A stretch of 64,000 nt of DNA from Stromatinia cepivora (lineage: Eukaryota; Ascomycota; Leotiomycetes; Helotiales; Sclerotiniaceae), in NCBI GenBank assembly GCA_014898415.1, contig RCTD01000018.1, positions 5,001 through 69,000 on the forward strand. Direction: 5' to 3'. Each line of letters starts with the position of its first letter. Within the stretch, counting starts at the first letter, position 1. Below are positions 34,787-45,686 of the stretch, piece after piece. Made by a program: the position numbers and the translations under genes. The notes beneath the pieces are model-generated. The model was not told the DNA's origin, did not search any database, and saw only the letters and a list, made by a program, of their open reading frames with translations.

Positions 34787-36658
34787 ATGGCTCTTGTAGT
34801 TCTCGCATGTATATGCTTGCTAATTTTGGTATTGCTGCAACTGCTCCATACCCGCTACTATAGGGGCCTGCACAAAGTCCCAGGCCCTTTTTTAGCCAGC
34901 ATTTCGAACGTCTGGAAGGTATCCGCCCTATATCGAGGTACTATGCCCCAAGAAAACATAGCTGTTCATGCCAAATTCGGTCCCGTTGTTCGCATTGGAC
35001 CTCATCACGTTTCGTTTGCCAGCCCTGAGGCTCTGCAGGTTATTCACAGCTCTCGAAATGCCTTTGCTAAGGTGAGCAATCATGAAAAATGTAGCCCAGG
35101 TCGCGATTAACGTTGATCAATTTCGAAATTTCGTAGTCCAACTTCTACAAACCAACAAGCCCTATCTACGAAGGTCATCCATTATTCCATCTCTTCTCCA
35201 TACAAGATATTCAGTACCACAATGCACTCAAGAAAAATATAGCTGGGTTGTATACCAAAAACGGAGTTCTCGATCTTGAGCCCCGCATCGACAGCTGCGT
35301 AGAGCTATTCACTGATCGGCTCACCCAATTAAGTTTCAGTGGCCCAATTGACCTGGATATGTCACTTTGGCTGCATCTGTTTGCCTTTGATTGCCTTGGG
35401 GAAGTCAATGTCTCGAAGAAATTTGGATTTTTGGAGAGTGGAACGGATATTAGAGGCATGATTGCTGCAGCAGACCGCATATTGCATATGACCGGCTTGG
35501 TAATATTTTGCTCCTTAAGCCCACGGCTGCCGATTTTCGCTGATATTTTGACCAGTATGCTCAAGCACCAATCCTCCAAATGTTACAGAATACCATTAAG
35601 AGGCTATGGAATGTGAAGAAGAACAATCCGTTGCTGATGGTGGGTCACTTTTTTGTTACTTCTCCTACCAATCTCACCATTGAATATTTTCTAAGCAATG
35701 ATTCAAACAGTACACCTTTGCAGAAGTTGCATCAAGAAGACAAAACCCAAAACCTGCTTCGGATATGCTCAACAACTTTCTGAAACTCCAGGAAGCACAG
35801 CCTGAAAAGCTTTCAAACAAAGAAATTACTGGTGCTTTGTATATAAACTTGTGAGTGATACTCACTTCATCCAGGTCCACATATTCACAGAGACTTTCGA
35901 TTTTTCAGCTACACCATACTAACATTTGTAGAATGGCTGGCCATGATGTTCTTGCCATCACACTCCGGTCAATTTTCTATTATCTTGCTCGAACGCCACG
36001 CGTTTTAGACAAGTTACGAACAGAGATATCATCAGTTGTGGGAAAATATTCGCTTTCCACAGTCGTACCTTACTCGGAAGTCTCTCACCTCCCGTACCTG
36101 TAGGTGTTTTGTGGCGAAGAATACTCATTGTAATCTATCACTGACAGAGCAGTGATGCCATCATTCACGAAGCCCTTCGCGTACACGCAAACACTGGCAC
36201 TATTTTGGAGCGTGTTGTACCCCCCAAAGGAACCGAGATTGATGGATATCAACTCCCAGGTGGCACGATTGTGGGCGTCAATGCGTGGGTCATTCATCGC
36301 AATACCGAGATTTTCGGAGATGACGCCGACAATTTTCGCCCAGAACGTTGGATCGAAGCCTCGGACGAAAAGCTTGGAGAGATGAAACGTAACATGTTCT
36401 CGGTGAGCCAGCTGTTTCTGGTGTACAAGACCAGTGACTGACATGCAATAGTTTGGAAGCGGACCTCGAATGTGTATTGGGCGAAACATAGCAATGATGC
36501 AAATAAGTAAACTGGTTGTAGAGTTCTACAGACGATTCGATGCCGTTTTGACACATCCACAAAGAGAATGGAGTGTAATGGGAGGATGGGTAACGAAGCA
36601 GACTGACATGAATATGCTTGTTACTTCTATCCAGGGTCTGACCAAGCTGGAGGCTTAA
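34787..36658 (+). CDS. Microsomal cytochrome P450 monooxygenase
   Basis: Seven exons (34787-35071, 35137-35499, 35556-35639, 35711-35850, 35932-36099, 36153-36402, 36452-36658) give 498 residues. Residues 2-20 are a hydrophobic anchor (VVLACICLLILVLLQLL), then the hinge KVPGPF. ExxR is at 353-356, the PERW block follows, and the heme loop is FGSGPRMCIG with Cys438. The oxygen-activation helix reads A293-G-H-D-V-L, so the usual Thr after Asp is Val. General layout resembles the pisatin-demethylase-like fungal P450s that act in secondary metabolism or detoxification; the CYP number is not assigned. It is followed on the same strand by a reductase. All introns are 49-81 bp and restore known motifs. 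Confidence 0.92.
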
Positions 36659-37148
36659 CATGATCTTAAAAAATGATCGATTATGTATTATATCGTAGTT
36701 TTCTTAACGCTTCTGAACCTCCAAGTCCTCACTTTCCCGATGATTAAGTCATTACCAAGTAGCTCATCTGATATCATGTGTTTTTCTGAAGTCATCTGCC
36801 TTCTGTGCCACTCCATACTGCAGCCACAATGGGAACCGAAGCGTTCTCCAACAGATGCCCCGAACTTGCTTAGCCACTAAAACGTTCAAGGACCCCTTGA
36901 CTTCAGTGTCAGACTATCACCAACATTCAAGCTTTAGCGACTTCACGAGAAAATTGCATTTGGTAACTCATCCGGTGCCTTATCAAATAAAGTGGGTAAT
37001 TTGGCTGCTGCTTTTAGTCACAAGTCTGGTTTCTTCTGGCGTATGTATTTAATCAACCTTCCGTCTCTCCCTTGATTCAATCATCAGACACGACAAAGCA
37101 TTACCTAAGCATAAATAATTCCTTTCGATTGGAAACTTTTTGAATATA
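36659..37148. other. Intergenic between P450 and reductase
   Basis: 490 bp with no gene seen; the right end is the reductase promoter, with CATAAATAATT about 40 bp before the start codon. Confidence 0.5.
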
Positions 37149-38153
37149 ATGACGAATTCAAATCTTCTCATCACCGGTGCTACGGGCTTCATTGGCTTTA
37201 GAACCTTACTCGAGGCACTGGAAGCTGGCTATACCGTTCGTGCAGCCATTCGAAACGAACCCGCGTCTGAAGCCTTACTTTCTCATAGCAAACTTTCCGA
37301 TTTTGCTTCAAAGAGCAAGCTTTCATTCATTGAGGTTCCGGATATTCTACATAAGGATGCCTACACCGAGGCTTTGAAAGACATGACCTATGCAATCCAC
37401 ATCGCATCGCCCATTCCTTTGCCGTCTAGAAAACCATCAGAGATCTACGAATCAACAGTGCAAGGCGCAGCAAACATACTCGAAGCAGCACTCAAAACTC
37501 CCTCTCTCAAGCGCGTTGTCATCACATCTTCCATCGTTGCGAATATGCCGTTCCCCCACGCAACCGAGAACCCAACTCTCACCACGGCCGAGTCTAGAGT
37601 ATCCGATGTTGAAGGGGAGATGACGGAAGTATTCCCTGCTTATTGCGCGGCCAAAATTGCATCTCTCAACGCACGGGATGCTTTTGTGAAGCAAAATAAG
37701 CCTCATTTCGACATCGTGGAGATTTTCCCTGGATTTGTCTATGGAAAAGACCAACGAGCCACTGATGTCAACTCATTGATGTCAGGATCAAACCGACTCG
37801 TTCTGGCGATACTTCTGGGTCACAAGTTTGATGAGGCGAGGCTCGCCGGGGCAGCTCATGTCGATGATGTCGCAAAAGTTCACGTGTTGGCGCTGGACAA
37901 GGAAAAGGCTGGCACGCAAGATTTTGGAGTCACCGCTCCGATGATTTATGAGGATGCGTTTGAAATTGTGAAGAAGCATTTTCCTAAGGAGGTAGAGGAG
38001 GGTGTATTTAAACAAGGAGGTCAACCGAGTTTGCGGATTGATTGGAATGCAGAGAAAACGGAGGAGGTATTTGGGTTTAAGTTTAAGACTTACGACGATA
38101 TGGTACTTGATATTACAAGACAGTATCTGGAGTTCTCGGGCAAAGCTGTTTGA
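37149..38153 (+). CDS. Extended short-chain NAD(P)H reductase, dihydroflavonol-reductase / aldehyde-reductase-like
   Basis: Intronless, 334 residues. The nucleotide fold opens with LLITGATGFIG (GxxGxxG at residues 10-16), followed by RAAIRNE, an NADP-preferring basic patch. The catalytic triad is Ser127/128 (VVITSS), Tyr165 and Lys169 (PAYCAAK). Later blocks FPGFVYGKDQ and AHVDDVAKVHVLAL fit the dihydroflavonol-4-reductase / methylglyoxal (Gre2-like) reductase group. These enzymes reduce carbonyls or double bonds in many metabolites; the exact substrate is open. Start is the ATG at 37149, since the open frame upstream has no ATG. It is co-directional with the P450 and probably part of the same functional set. 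Confidence 0.92.
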   Translation: MTNSNLLITGATGFIGFRTLLEALEAGYTVRAAIRNEPASEALLSHSKLSDFASKSKLSFIEVPDILHKDAYTEALKDMTYAIHIASPIPLPSRKPSEIYESTVQGAANILEAALKTPSLKRVVITSSIVANMPFPHATENPTLTTAESRVSDVEGEMTEVFPAYCAAKIASLNARDAFVKQNKPHFDIVEIFPGFVYGKDQRATDVNSLMSGSNRLVLAILLGHKFDEARLAGAAHVDDVAKVHVLALDKEKAGTQDFGVTAPMIYEDAFEIVKKHFPKEVEEGVFKQGGQPSLRIDWNAEKTEEVFGFKFKTYDDMVLDITRQYLEFSGKAV

Positions 38154-39199
38154 AATCCTGGGACCGAAGAGTTGCATCGTGTTATGGAGGCATTGGCTGG
38201 CAATCATTTTCCTATGTGTACTCTTTTGGAAGACCTATTCCTACAACTTTCCCTTTATGTTATTCCATAATCGTAAGATCTTATGATTAGTATAATAACA
38301 ACTTTTAGCAATGAGTAAGCATGCCGACCGTGGCGATTATAATTCCAATAAGTTATGACTCAAGCCGCGTGGCTCAGTTGGCATTCAGCACAGCTTGCCA
38401 CATTATTCTGTTAATATCGATATCGACGAACTACTCGAGTATTGAATATAGCAACATGCAGAGCATCTTGAATTAACCCGCTACCGCGTACTCTCGCGAA
38501 CAACAACCAATACTGTATGGAACATTAATGTCATCAACTTCTCAAGGCCAAGAAAAAGATAAAATTAGCTCATGTAGTTTCGACCCAAGAACAATTCATT
38601 CTTTCATACTTGTGTTCGTATTTACTACTAGGGAGAATAATTTAGAGACTAGCATGTTCCATTTCAATGGGTGAATTACCGTATGTCTTAAAAGGACTCG
38701 TCGTCTGCTGCCACTATTAGATTCTATATGCACGTCAATCGCATCGCGAGCGAGTTTCGTTGTTAGGGGTCCAGGAAGCATGGCAGGTATTTGAGATTTC
38801 GAGGAATATTTACAAAGCGCGCCGGAACGGGACTTACCCCAAAGTACGATAAATCGCTGCCGAGGGTGACATATTATGCGCCGCGAGTTCTTCCGTTCCT
38901 CATCACTTAACTGGCACACTCCTTTTAATTATGCTTGCTGGCAGTCATCACGCCACGGTAAATTCGTTGTTGGCGAATTGGTTGCTACGAGTTCTCACTC
39001 CAGCTATGCCTTTGAACAGAAGTAGCTTCTCACATTTCTCTATCGAACATTAATTCAATTTACTCAAGACTTCTAAGGAGTAACTCACAAAAATACTAGA
39101 TGGTGGTAGGTATGCTATCTTTAGATTACTGCACATGCAAATGGCCTATCTTAGAAGCATCCCGGGACATCACGTACCCCCGAGACCCCGACACGCTGT
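38154..39199. other. Intergenic, about 1 kb
   Basis: No gene supported. The minus-strand frame at 38596-38919 has no recognisable domain. Confidence 0.5.
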
Positions 39200-40208
39200 A
39201 GTACTTTACTACCAATCTCTTGGCTTCGAATTCTACCATTTCCCTCAACACCGCATCCTGATCCTTCACTGGCTCATACCCCAATCTCTCTTTGCCTTCT
39301 CAATGCTCCAATCAGTTTCCAGGTCCAGATATTCAATCTCTCCTTGCCGAAGACTTGGCACTACCGTCCCAAACGTGAAAGCTCAGTACAACCATTCGCA
39401 GAACTGTGAAGCCAAGAACGAATCGATATAGCATAGCTTTTACCTCATTTTCTGCGATCGGATGACCTGCCATGGCGACAAACTTACGCGCGAGAGTGAA
39501 GTACGACATGCTAATTCCGTCGAAAATGAAGAATGCTTCCCCATTGACTTCCTTCGCATTCGTATGGCTAATCGCTTGAGCAGTGCTTCCGGCAGATGAT
39601 TTCACATCACCATTACCTTCGTGAACTAATGCCTTCGCAACCAGAATGTGTGCCATAGCGGCACTCTGAATGAACAGCAATCCAAGGTTTCTCTTATTAT
39701 CTCCAACTTGTATCATATGCTGTTTCTTTTCATGGCGCCCAACACAACTTCCGTACTATAACTCTCCTTTCCATACCAACTCAGTATATGTAGTGTCGCC
39801 GTATACAAACCGGGGGGGGGGGGGGGTCATTTGCAGCGGGAACAGCCGCGTCTGCTTTAGCTTTGGTTTTTGAGTAGGCGTTGCCATCTTTACTGTTTTC
39901 TGTGAAGAGCTTCGCGGCATCTTCGGTGAGTTTGACACCTGGAATCCTTGGGGTGTATTCACAAGGGTAGAATCCGAGCTGGTGTAAACAAATGCCTTGA
40001 CAGCTTGATTCTTAGCTGCACATGCAAGAAGAACACGAGTCCCCTCAGATCGATCCTGCGCAATATTCTTTATCGAATCCATATTTTTGGGAGAAACAGT
40101 GTGAATAACGACCTTTGGTTTAATATCCGCGAAACCAGAGTCCAGGGCTAGAAAACTGGTTTTCTGCAGAAAGCGGTGGATATTCACGTGATATGTCCCA
40201 GATTTCAA
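39200..40208 (-). pseudogene. Broken sterol-4-alpha-carboxylate 3-dehydrogenase-like (ERG26/NSDHL-type) gene
   Basis: Minus-strand segments in order match the 3-beta-HSD/ERG26 family: KVVIHTVSPKNMDSIKNI and AFVYTSSDSTLVNTPQGF (about 40,110-39,950), then in another frame SKTKAKADAAV (about 39,870-39,840), then QHMIQVGDNK and AMAHILVAKALVHEG (about 39,720-39,630), GEAFFIFDGISMSYF, AMAGHPIAENEVK and finally EIEYLDLETDWSIEKA and KDQDAVLREMVEFEAKRL in yet another frame. The N-terminal nucleotide-binding part is missing and at least three frame changes occur. A run of 15 C on the coding strand (39812-39826) interrupts the middle. It may be a relic of a second reductase at the edge of the metabolic cluster. 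Confidence 0.84.
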
Positions 40209-40906
40209 TCTTGAAAATCAGAGGATTTTGCCTTTTCGGACAAGTAAGATAGATGATACCTCCTACCTAGTACGTACTTTTCTCATAGCAGAATTGGGAA
40301 AAGATTTGAAGTTTAGAGTAGGTAGGTAGGTACGGAGGACTGATGGGTGAGAGAGTTCTTATCATTAAGCGGAAAAGGAATAAATAGTGTTGAAAAGCGA
40401 AGTAGGTACTGAAAGATATATTTATAGTGCCTCCACGGTACCTGGCGTGCATGAGACTTATAGGATCTACAGGGCGTCAGCACTATAATACACTGTAGTT
40501 TAGCTTCCCTAAGAATTAAATCCGAATTAAAGCTTAAAAGTATCTATCAAATGAATTTGTCACACACTAATTTATTTATTCTTATAGGCTCGTTTAGCCC
40601 TGATTAGGTAGTTCAGGTACAAGATTACAGGCCTCTTGTAGTGTTAAACATCCTCTGAGGCATAAGATTACAGGCCTCTCATAGTGTTAATATCCTGTAA
40701 GGCCTTATAGTCCCATCCATAGAACTACCCAAGGCGTCCTCCGTTCTCCGTGCATCGACTGGGAATAGTTTTAAGGTCGGTCACTCATGTAACCTTATCA
40801 ACCTGATCACGTGGGACTAACAAATTCATTTTTTATTGACAACTTCCAAACATCAACCTCAACGCGCTCATAGCATCCTTCATTACATTGGGGAAGTTTT
40901 TTCAAG
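40209..40906. other. Intergenic with a 43-bp tandem repeat
   Basis: No gene. Holds the tandem repeat at 40621-40703 and short inverted words (GTAGTTC near 40,608 and GAACTAC near 40,720) that could be the ends of a small non-coding element. Confidence 0.5.
40621..40703. repeat. Two-copy ~43-bp tandem repeat
   Basis: Units 40621-40663 and 40664-40703 both begin AAGATTACAGGCCTCT and share AGTGTTAA and ATCCT. The second unit is a few bases shorter. Confidence 0.85.
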
Positions 40907-41704
40907 ATGGCACAAAGGATACTCTCAGGGACTGCTCAGTATTCAACACGGGCAATATCTCAACCACGACTGGGTCTTAATCAAAGTGCACACCGCGTAC
41001 CAGCTCCTTGGGAACGGGTTAAACCTGTAAGTCGGCATCACTTGCTTATAGCTGCATATTTCGACGAAACATGGACGCGGAAAGTTCTTGCCGATGAGAA
41101 AATCGGGTTTCTCGCTCGGAGACATATATTCAACCCGCGATTTGAACCTATCATTCGAGAAAGAATTCCCAGCAAATATGCTTTTCGTCTGGATTGGGTT
41201 TTGAAGGAGCTTGCGGATGAGCAATCTAGTTTCGCGATGGATCCTTCTGAAGCCGAACCTGAATACAATATTCATGCAGAGACCGAAACGGTTAGGATAA
41301 ATGTCGAAAGAAAAAGGAGCAGTGCATATATTCCGATAACCTCCCAGCCATTCGTTGAACTCAAAAGGTCTCTACTTCGCAAGATCGAAAAAGAATTTCC
41401 CCCGAGTAAGATCGTTGGACAGAAGCCTGAAGGATGGTTGCGTACTTGGTCGAACTTACCAGAGAGACCATCAAAGCTTTTTTCATTTCCAACAAGAGGA
41501 GTACCAAGTCATATTCTCAATGATCTAGAGGATATTAGGGTCCGCTTGGGAACGATTGGTCCAGCTCGAGTTAATGGCTTCAAGCTGATGCATTTCAAGA
41601 TCAAACCCGTTACAGAAGAGCACAAAGAAACGATCATCAAGTATTACCCATTCAAGGATTGCTTGGACGACTACCAAAATCGTCCCATGTTTGATACAGT
41701 TTGA
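40907..41704 (+). CDS. Conserved-type hypothetical protein with possible mitochondrial presequence
   Basis: Intronless, 265 residues, with a good start context (CAAGATGGC). The first 40 residues contain Arg, Ser, Gln and Ala and almost no acidic residues (MAQRILSGTAQYSTRAIS...), as in mitochondrial targeting peptides. The remainder is charged and soluble, with an aromatic-basic block (HHLLIAAYFDETWTRKVL) and a C-terminal HFKIKPVTEEHKETI. I do not recognise a family. It has no hydrophobic helix. A mitochondrial matrix or ribosome-associated role would fit but is a guess. Confidence 0.72.
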   Translation: MAQRILSGTAQYSTRAISQPRLGLNQSAHRVPAPWERVKPVSRHHLLIAAYFDETWTRKVLADEKIGFLARRHIFNPRFEPIIRERIPSKYAFRLDWVLKELADEQSSFAMDPSEAEPEYNIHAETETVRINVERKRSSAYIPITSQPFVELKRSLLRKIEKEFPPSKIVGQKPEGWLRTWSNLPERPSKLFSFPTRGVPSHILNDLEDIRVRLGTIGPARVNGFKLMHFKIKPVTEEHKETIIKYYPFKDCLDDYQNRPMFDTV

Positions 41705-42607
41705 TAATATCTGTGTTCAACACAAGGCATTTATGAACAGCCTCTATTCACCGCCTGTCTTTTGGCCTTCGTTAATTCATTCTCCACAGAATGCTTTTGC
41801 GATAACCTCACAACAACCTTGAATGCCCAATTTTCTCACTCATTTAGTGGGTTATCGCGAACTAAGTTCGAGTGGAGGATCGTAATAGTCATCTGACAGT
41901 GCTATTCCAATTATATCATCATAGAAGCTTCAGTCTTTCCACTCATGGCAGGAAGATGAGCATTGGGTTGGTGATCAAGGTGCTCCCGGCTGGAATGCTT
42001 TACGTTATGATGGGTCGCTGTCGCTCTGTTTCATTTACTCCTGTCTTCAAAGAGTCTGAATCTTGGGCTCAGAAAGGAGTTGTAGTGGTGAGAAGCTACC
42101 TTGATGGCGATTGGAAGAGCCAGGCATTTCCAGTTGTATTATATTAGGCTTCACCTTGAAATGAGGTTCATCAATCAGGATGTTACCTTCATCATGAAGA
42201 GTCTTAATTTTGAGATAATGGACTGGGACGTGACCCCATGATTGCCAATAGTACTAAATATGTACAGGAAATTATTCTGGAGGTACTCCAATTCTTACGC
42301 TTATTCTGTATTTATACGTGGTCTCCTTTGTTATCGGAAAATGGACTGCCGGTTTTGGTATCAAACCTTTTTAACAATTCCTTTGTACTTATCTATGATC
42401 TGGCCATTAGAAATTTTGAAATTTCTTTATTGAAACGGTTTTCAGCCTTTTTTTCTTTCCTTTACTTCTCCATTTCCTGCCGAGTTACTGAATATTTTTC
42501 ACCCTTCATGCATCTATTACCTATCCTTGTTTTGAATTAAGGCAATATACCGAAGATCCCATATTTGATCGCTGATCTCCAACAATCATAAAAATCTAGA
42601 CGCCACA
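41705..42607. other. Intergenic, 0.9 kb
   Basis: The frames at 41872-42147 and 42238-42540 lack ATG-supported, family-like products. Nothing else seen. Confidence 0.5.
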
Positions 42608-44659
42608 ATGCTTCCCCCAGACACAATCGACGGCAGACGAATATGGCGAGAATATGAGGTCAGCAATCCCTGTCAACACCAAAACCACGCCCATCCCGAA
42701 ACACGTCCTAATTGTCCATGTTGGTCCAATTGGGTATGCGACCGAGTAGTCAGTCTCGAAAAAGATTTGGATAGGGTACGGGGAGAGGTCAACTTCAACC
42801 CACAGGAAGATTTGTCGCATTTGCAAGAAGAACTGAAATCTGCACAGGCTAGGACAAAATCTCGAATTGCGCAAGAGACTCAATATCGAGACGAGAGGGA
42901 TAGACATTTTAACCGACTACTGGATATGCAGCGACAGATACAAAGCTGTGCTGCCGATCTCGAAGCTGCCCGGGCCGGTCCAGGGCATAAAGTGGTGCTT
43001 AACAAAAACGTAACGCTTGAGGAATTCTTGAATGTAGTGCGTCGAGAATTATTATTCCGAGAGGAGAGAGAGCGAAGTGGTATTCCTCGAGAAGAAATTG
43101 AAGCTGTACGTTCAGATTTGTATAAGCTCTGGCAACTTGCTGAAGCTGCTGCCCGGGAAATTGGTGTTCATCTCAGGGAAAGGGATCTCCTCACTATCCA
43201 AGGATATATTGTGGCATCCGTGCAAATGATCAAAGCATTACAGATGGAAATTCAGCAGAAGGATGTTAGTAGTGATTATGTCATGTTTTTGCAGCAGCGA
43301 AACCGAGAGGGAGCAAGAGTGATCAACGAGATGGGTGAGCAATTGCGTGGTGTGTGGCAAGGAAATATGCCTGGTGTAGGAGTTGTACCTGGGACTATCA
43401 CGGCTGCGATTGGAGCTGTCAATGTAGCTCCACCTATCGATTTCAAGTCATTCAAGGAACTTATATGGGGTGTCTATCTTGGGCTTTTCAATTCGGAGCG
43501 AAACCTCACGATAATAATAACGGATCGACAGATGGAGCTACCAATATGGGAACCCGCATCTATTCGTATTGATTCCGAGAACATAACTTATTCGAACAAA
43601 TGGGAGTTGTGTGCACAGCTTGTTCGGAACGAAGTTCAACGATTCTTGGAACGAGTGTGGCAACTCTACTTATACATCCGCGAGAAAAATGTACCAGGCA
43701 GTCAGGCATATTGGAATGGACCATACGATGACGATTACGGACGAGCAATACATGTGCACGAAGCCATGAAGGCCGTTGAAGGACGAGGACTTATTGCACA
43801 GACGGAATTGAAACTCGTACGACAATATATCGAACCAGCTACTGATGCTGCATACAAGACCGATCTCGAGGAACGCATTGATCGACGCTATCCAATTTAC
43901 CGGGACCTACAAGCCTCGATCAACAATCTCACCCAAAGAATCACAATGTTTCGTCAAGTACCCCCATCATGGCCCGAACAGCACGAACGAGACAACAGCG
44001 CCTTCTTACCCAAGAAGAGTTTCGATTTATTAGCTTTGATGCTTTCGCGTATTGAAATGGAGTATTTGAGCATCCGTTTGATCCAACTTATCCAAACGAC
44101 GAATAATTACTGGCACCTAATCCCTCGGGATGACCCAGAAATGGCCCGATATATGTCTAATGAGATGGGTCACGCCCACGGAGTACAGGTAGCTTGTGAA
44201 GCGGAATTAACACGACCATCTGAGATTGCACCTCCACCTGCATATCCAGGGAAGATGTTACCGCCGCTTCCTGCATATCAGCCATATGGAGATCAAATTA
44301 TTCCTAAATCGACATACGATAACACTAATAAGGGGAATAATAAGAACAATAATAAGAACAAAAATAATAACAATGACAATTCTGGAAAAACCAACAAGGA
44401 GAAAAAGGATAACGAATCGAAAGTAAGAGGCAATATTAACATTTTGGAAAAGGCCCTGGAGAGTAAAGGTATCAAGAACTATCAGAAAATGGCAAGAAAT
44501 AAAAAAGCAAATTTTGCGAATGCTCCTAGCGACGCCTCAGCGGATCAAAGATTACAGTTGGAGCTTAATAAGTTGCACGAATACAGGAAAAAGCTGGAGG
44601 GATTATACACCAGTAACGGTAAAGGGAAGGTCGCCGATATCAAAGGTTACAAGAAATAA
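42608..44659 (+). CDS. Uncharacterised coiled-coil protein with Asn/Lys-rich segment
   Basis: One uninterrupted frame of 683 residues. Residues about 15-45 contain six Cys/His (NPCQHQNHAHPETRPNCPCW), possibly a small metal site. Residues about 46-125 are strongly helical and charged (coiled coil). The middle (residues 160-500) is helical and non-repetitive, with a small hydrophobic glycine-rich stretch (GVGVVPGTITAAIGAVNVAP). A proline-rich linker (PPPAYPGKMLPPLPAYQPYG) precedes a low-complexity stretch of Asn and Lys (about residues 575-605) and a basic helical tail. No known domain is recognised. Lack of introns over 2 kb is unusual beside its neighbours. It may be a lineage-specific protein. 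Confidence 0.8.
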   Translation: MLPPDTIDGRRIWREYEVSNPCQHQNHAHPETRPNCPCWSNWVCDRVVSLEKDLDRVRGEVNFNPQEDLSHLQEELKSAQARTKSRIAQETQYRDERDRHFNRLLDMQRQIQSCAADLEAARAGPGHKVVLNKNVTLEEFLNVVRRELLFREERERSGIPREEIEAVRSDLYKLWQLAEAAAREIGVHLRERDLLTIQGYIVASVQMIKALQMEIQQKDVSSDYVMFLQQRNREGARVINEMGEQLRGVWQGNMPGVGVVPGTITAAIGAVNVAPPIDFKSFKELIWGVYLGLFNSERNLTIIITDRQMELPIWEPASIRIDSENITYSNKWELCAQLVRNEVQRFLERVWQLYLYIREKNVPGSQAYWNGPYDDDYGRAIHVHEAMKAVEGRGLIAQTELKLVRQYIEPATDAAYKTDLEERIDRRYPIYRDLQASINNLTQRITMFRQVPPSWPEQHERDNSAFLPKKSFDLLALMLSRIEMEYLSIRLIQLIQTTNNYWHLIPRDDPEMARYMSNEMGHAHGVQVACEAELTRPSEIAPPPAYPGKMLPPLPAYQPYGDQIIPKSTYDNTNKGNNKNNNKNKNNNNDNSGKTNKEKKDNESKVRGNINILEKALESKGIKNYQKMARNKKANFANAPSDASADQRLQLELNKLHEYRKKLEGLYTSNGKGKVADIKGYKK

Positions 44660-44756
44660 TCTAGGAGGTCATAGATGTGGCATTTGCTGTTTGCTGTTTG
44701 CTGACGAAGTGTTCATTATTCTTACATAGTCTGTACTTTAGACCATTGGGAAATAT

Positions 44757-45686
44757 CTAGCTGGTTATTCGATCTCCGTCTGCTCCGGTCTCATCTCTAG
44801 CCAAATCATGTTCCTTCAATAAAGTCGTAATCTCATCCGCACCCCAGAGGTGGTGGTAAATTGTGCCATCCTTGTTCTTTCCTACCGTCGCAAACTCAAC
44901 TGTCAAAACGTTAGCAAGGTCCTTCAAAATCCACTCAAAACCACATACTCTTCTCACTGCTCAACTTCGTAGAATCCATAGTTTTGCTCAACACCTTGAC
45001 CGCCATTCCACAAGCCTCCTTTAGATCACAGTCCTCCTTGTAATCCTGCTTCAACAAACTCTGCGCACTAGCATTGTTTGCACCAACACTCGTAGCCTTC
45101 CATCCTCCATAATTACCACTGGGATTACTTTGGTAAAGTTGGAATTCTCTCTGTGGATCGTAACCTGCATAGATGAACGAAACACCAAAGGGACGAAGGC
45201 CACCATGTTGAGTATAACCTTGCTTCAAATCGCATAATCGACGCACGAGCTGTTCGCAAGGAATGTCTTCATTATAGGTAAGGAGATATCGTTGAGCGGC
45301 TTGGCGGGCATAGTTGATGAGGATGTTGGCATCAGCTGTCATACCTGCTACTGCGCAAATCATATTACTGAAATGTAATGTGTTAGTAGATTTTACTTTG
45401 AGAAGCCAACAACTACCTGACATACTCGTTCAAAATGTAGAGCTTCTCGGCCGAAGTATCTTGCTCCAACAGCTTGCTAGTAACCTTTCTTTCTGCCGCC
45501 AATACAATCCCATCCTTTGCCAAAATTCCTAATGCTGTTCCTGCATGAGAGATAGCTTCAAGAGCATATTCGACTTGATAGAGACGTCCTTCTGGAGAGA
45601 AGATGGTAGTCTTCATAAATGTCAGCTGAATTTCTAGGGACTATTGATTAATGGGAGGTTACTCTTGAATCGTATCTTCTGGACAT
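44757..45686 (-). CDS. PRE9: 20S proteasome subunit alpha3 (PSMA4/Pre9 type)
   Basis: Four exons (45686-45663, 45610-45417, 45367-44949, 44899-44757) give 259 residues, as in yeast Pre9. The tiny first exon encodes MSRRYDSR and joins to [20 protein letters not shown], the alpha-subunit N-terminal signature that gates the core particle. Further family blocks are [47 protein letters not shown] and [20 protein letters not shown]. Three introns of 49-52 bp. Alpha3 is the subunit whose tail controls channel opening. The gene is divergent from a splicing-factor gene with about 0.5 kb between starts. No classic PACE box (GGTGGCAAA) was seen in that gap. Confidence 0.97.

Noticed and set aside
40980..41060. 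GTAAGT-to-TAG intron in the 265-residue hypothetical gene
   Set aside because: It would be only about 25 bp and break the reading frame.
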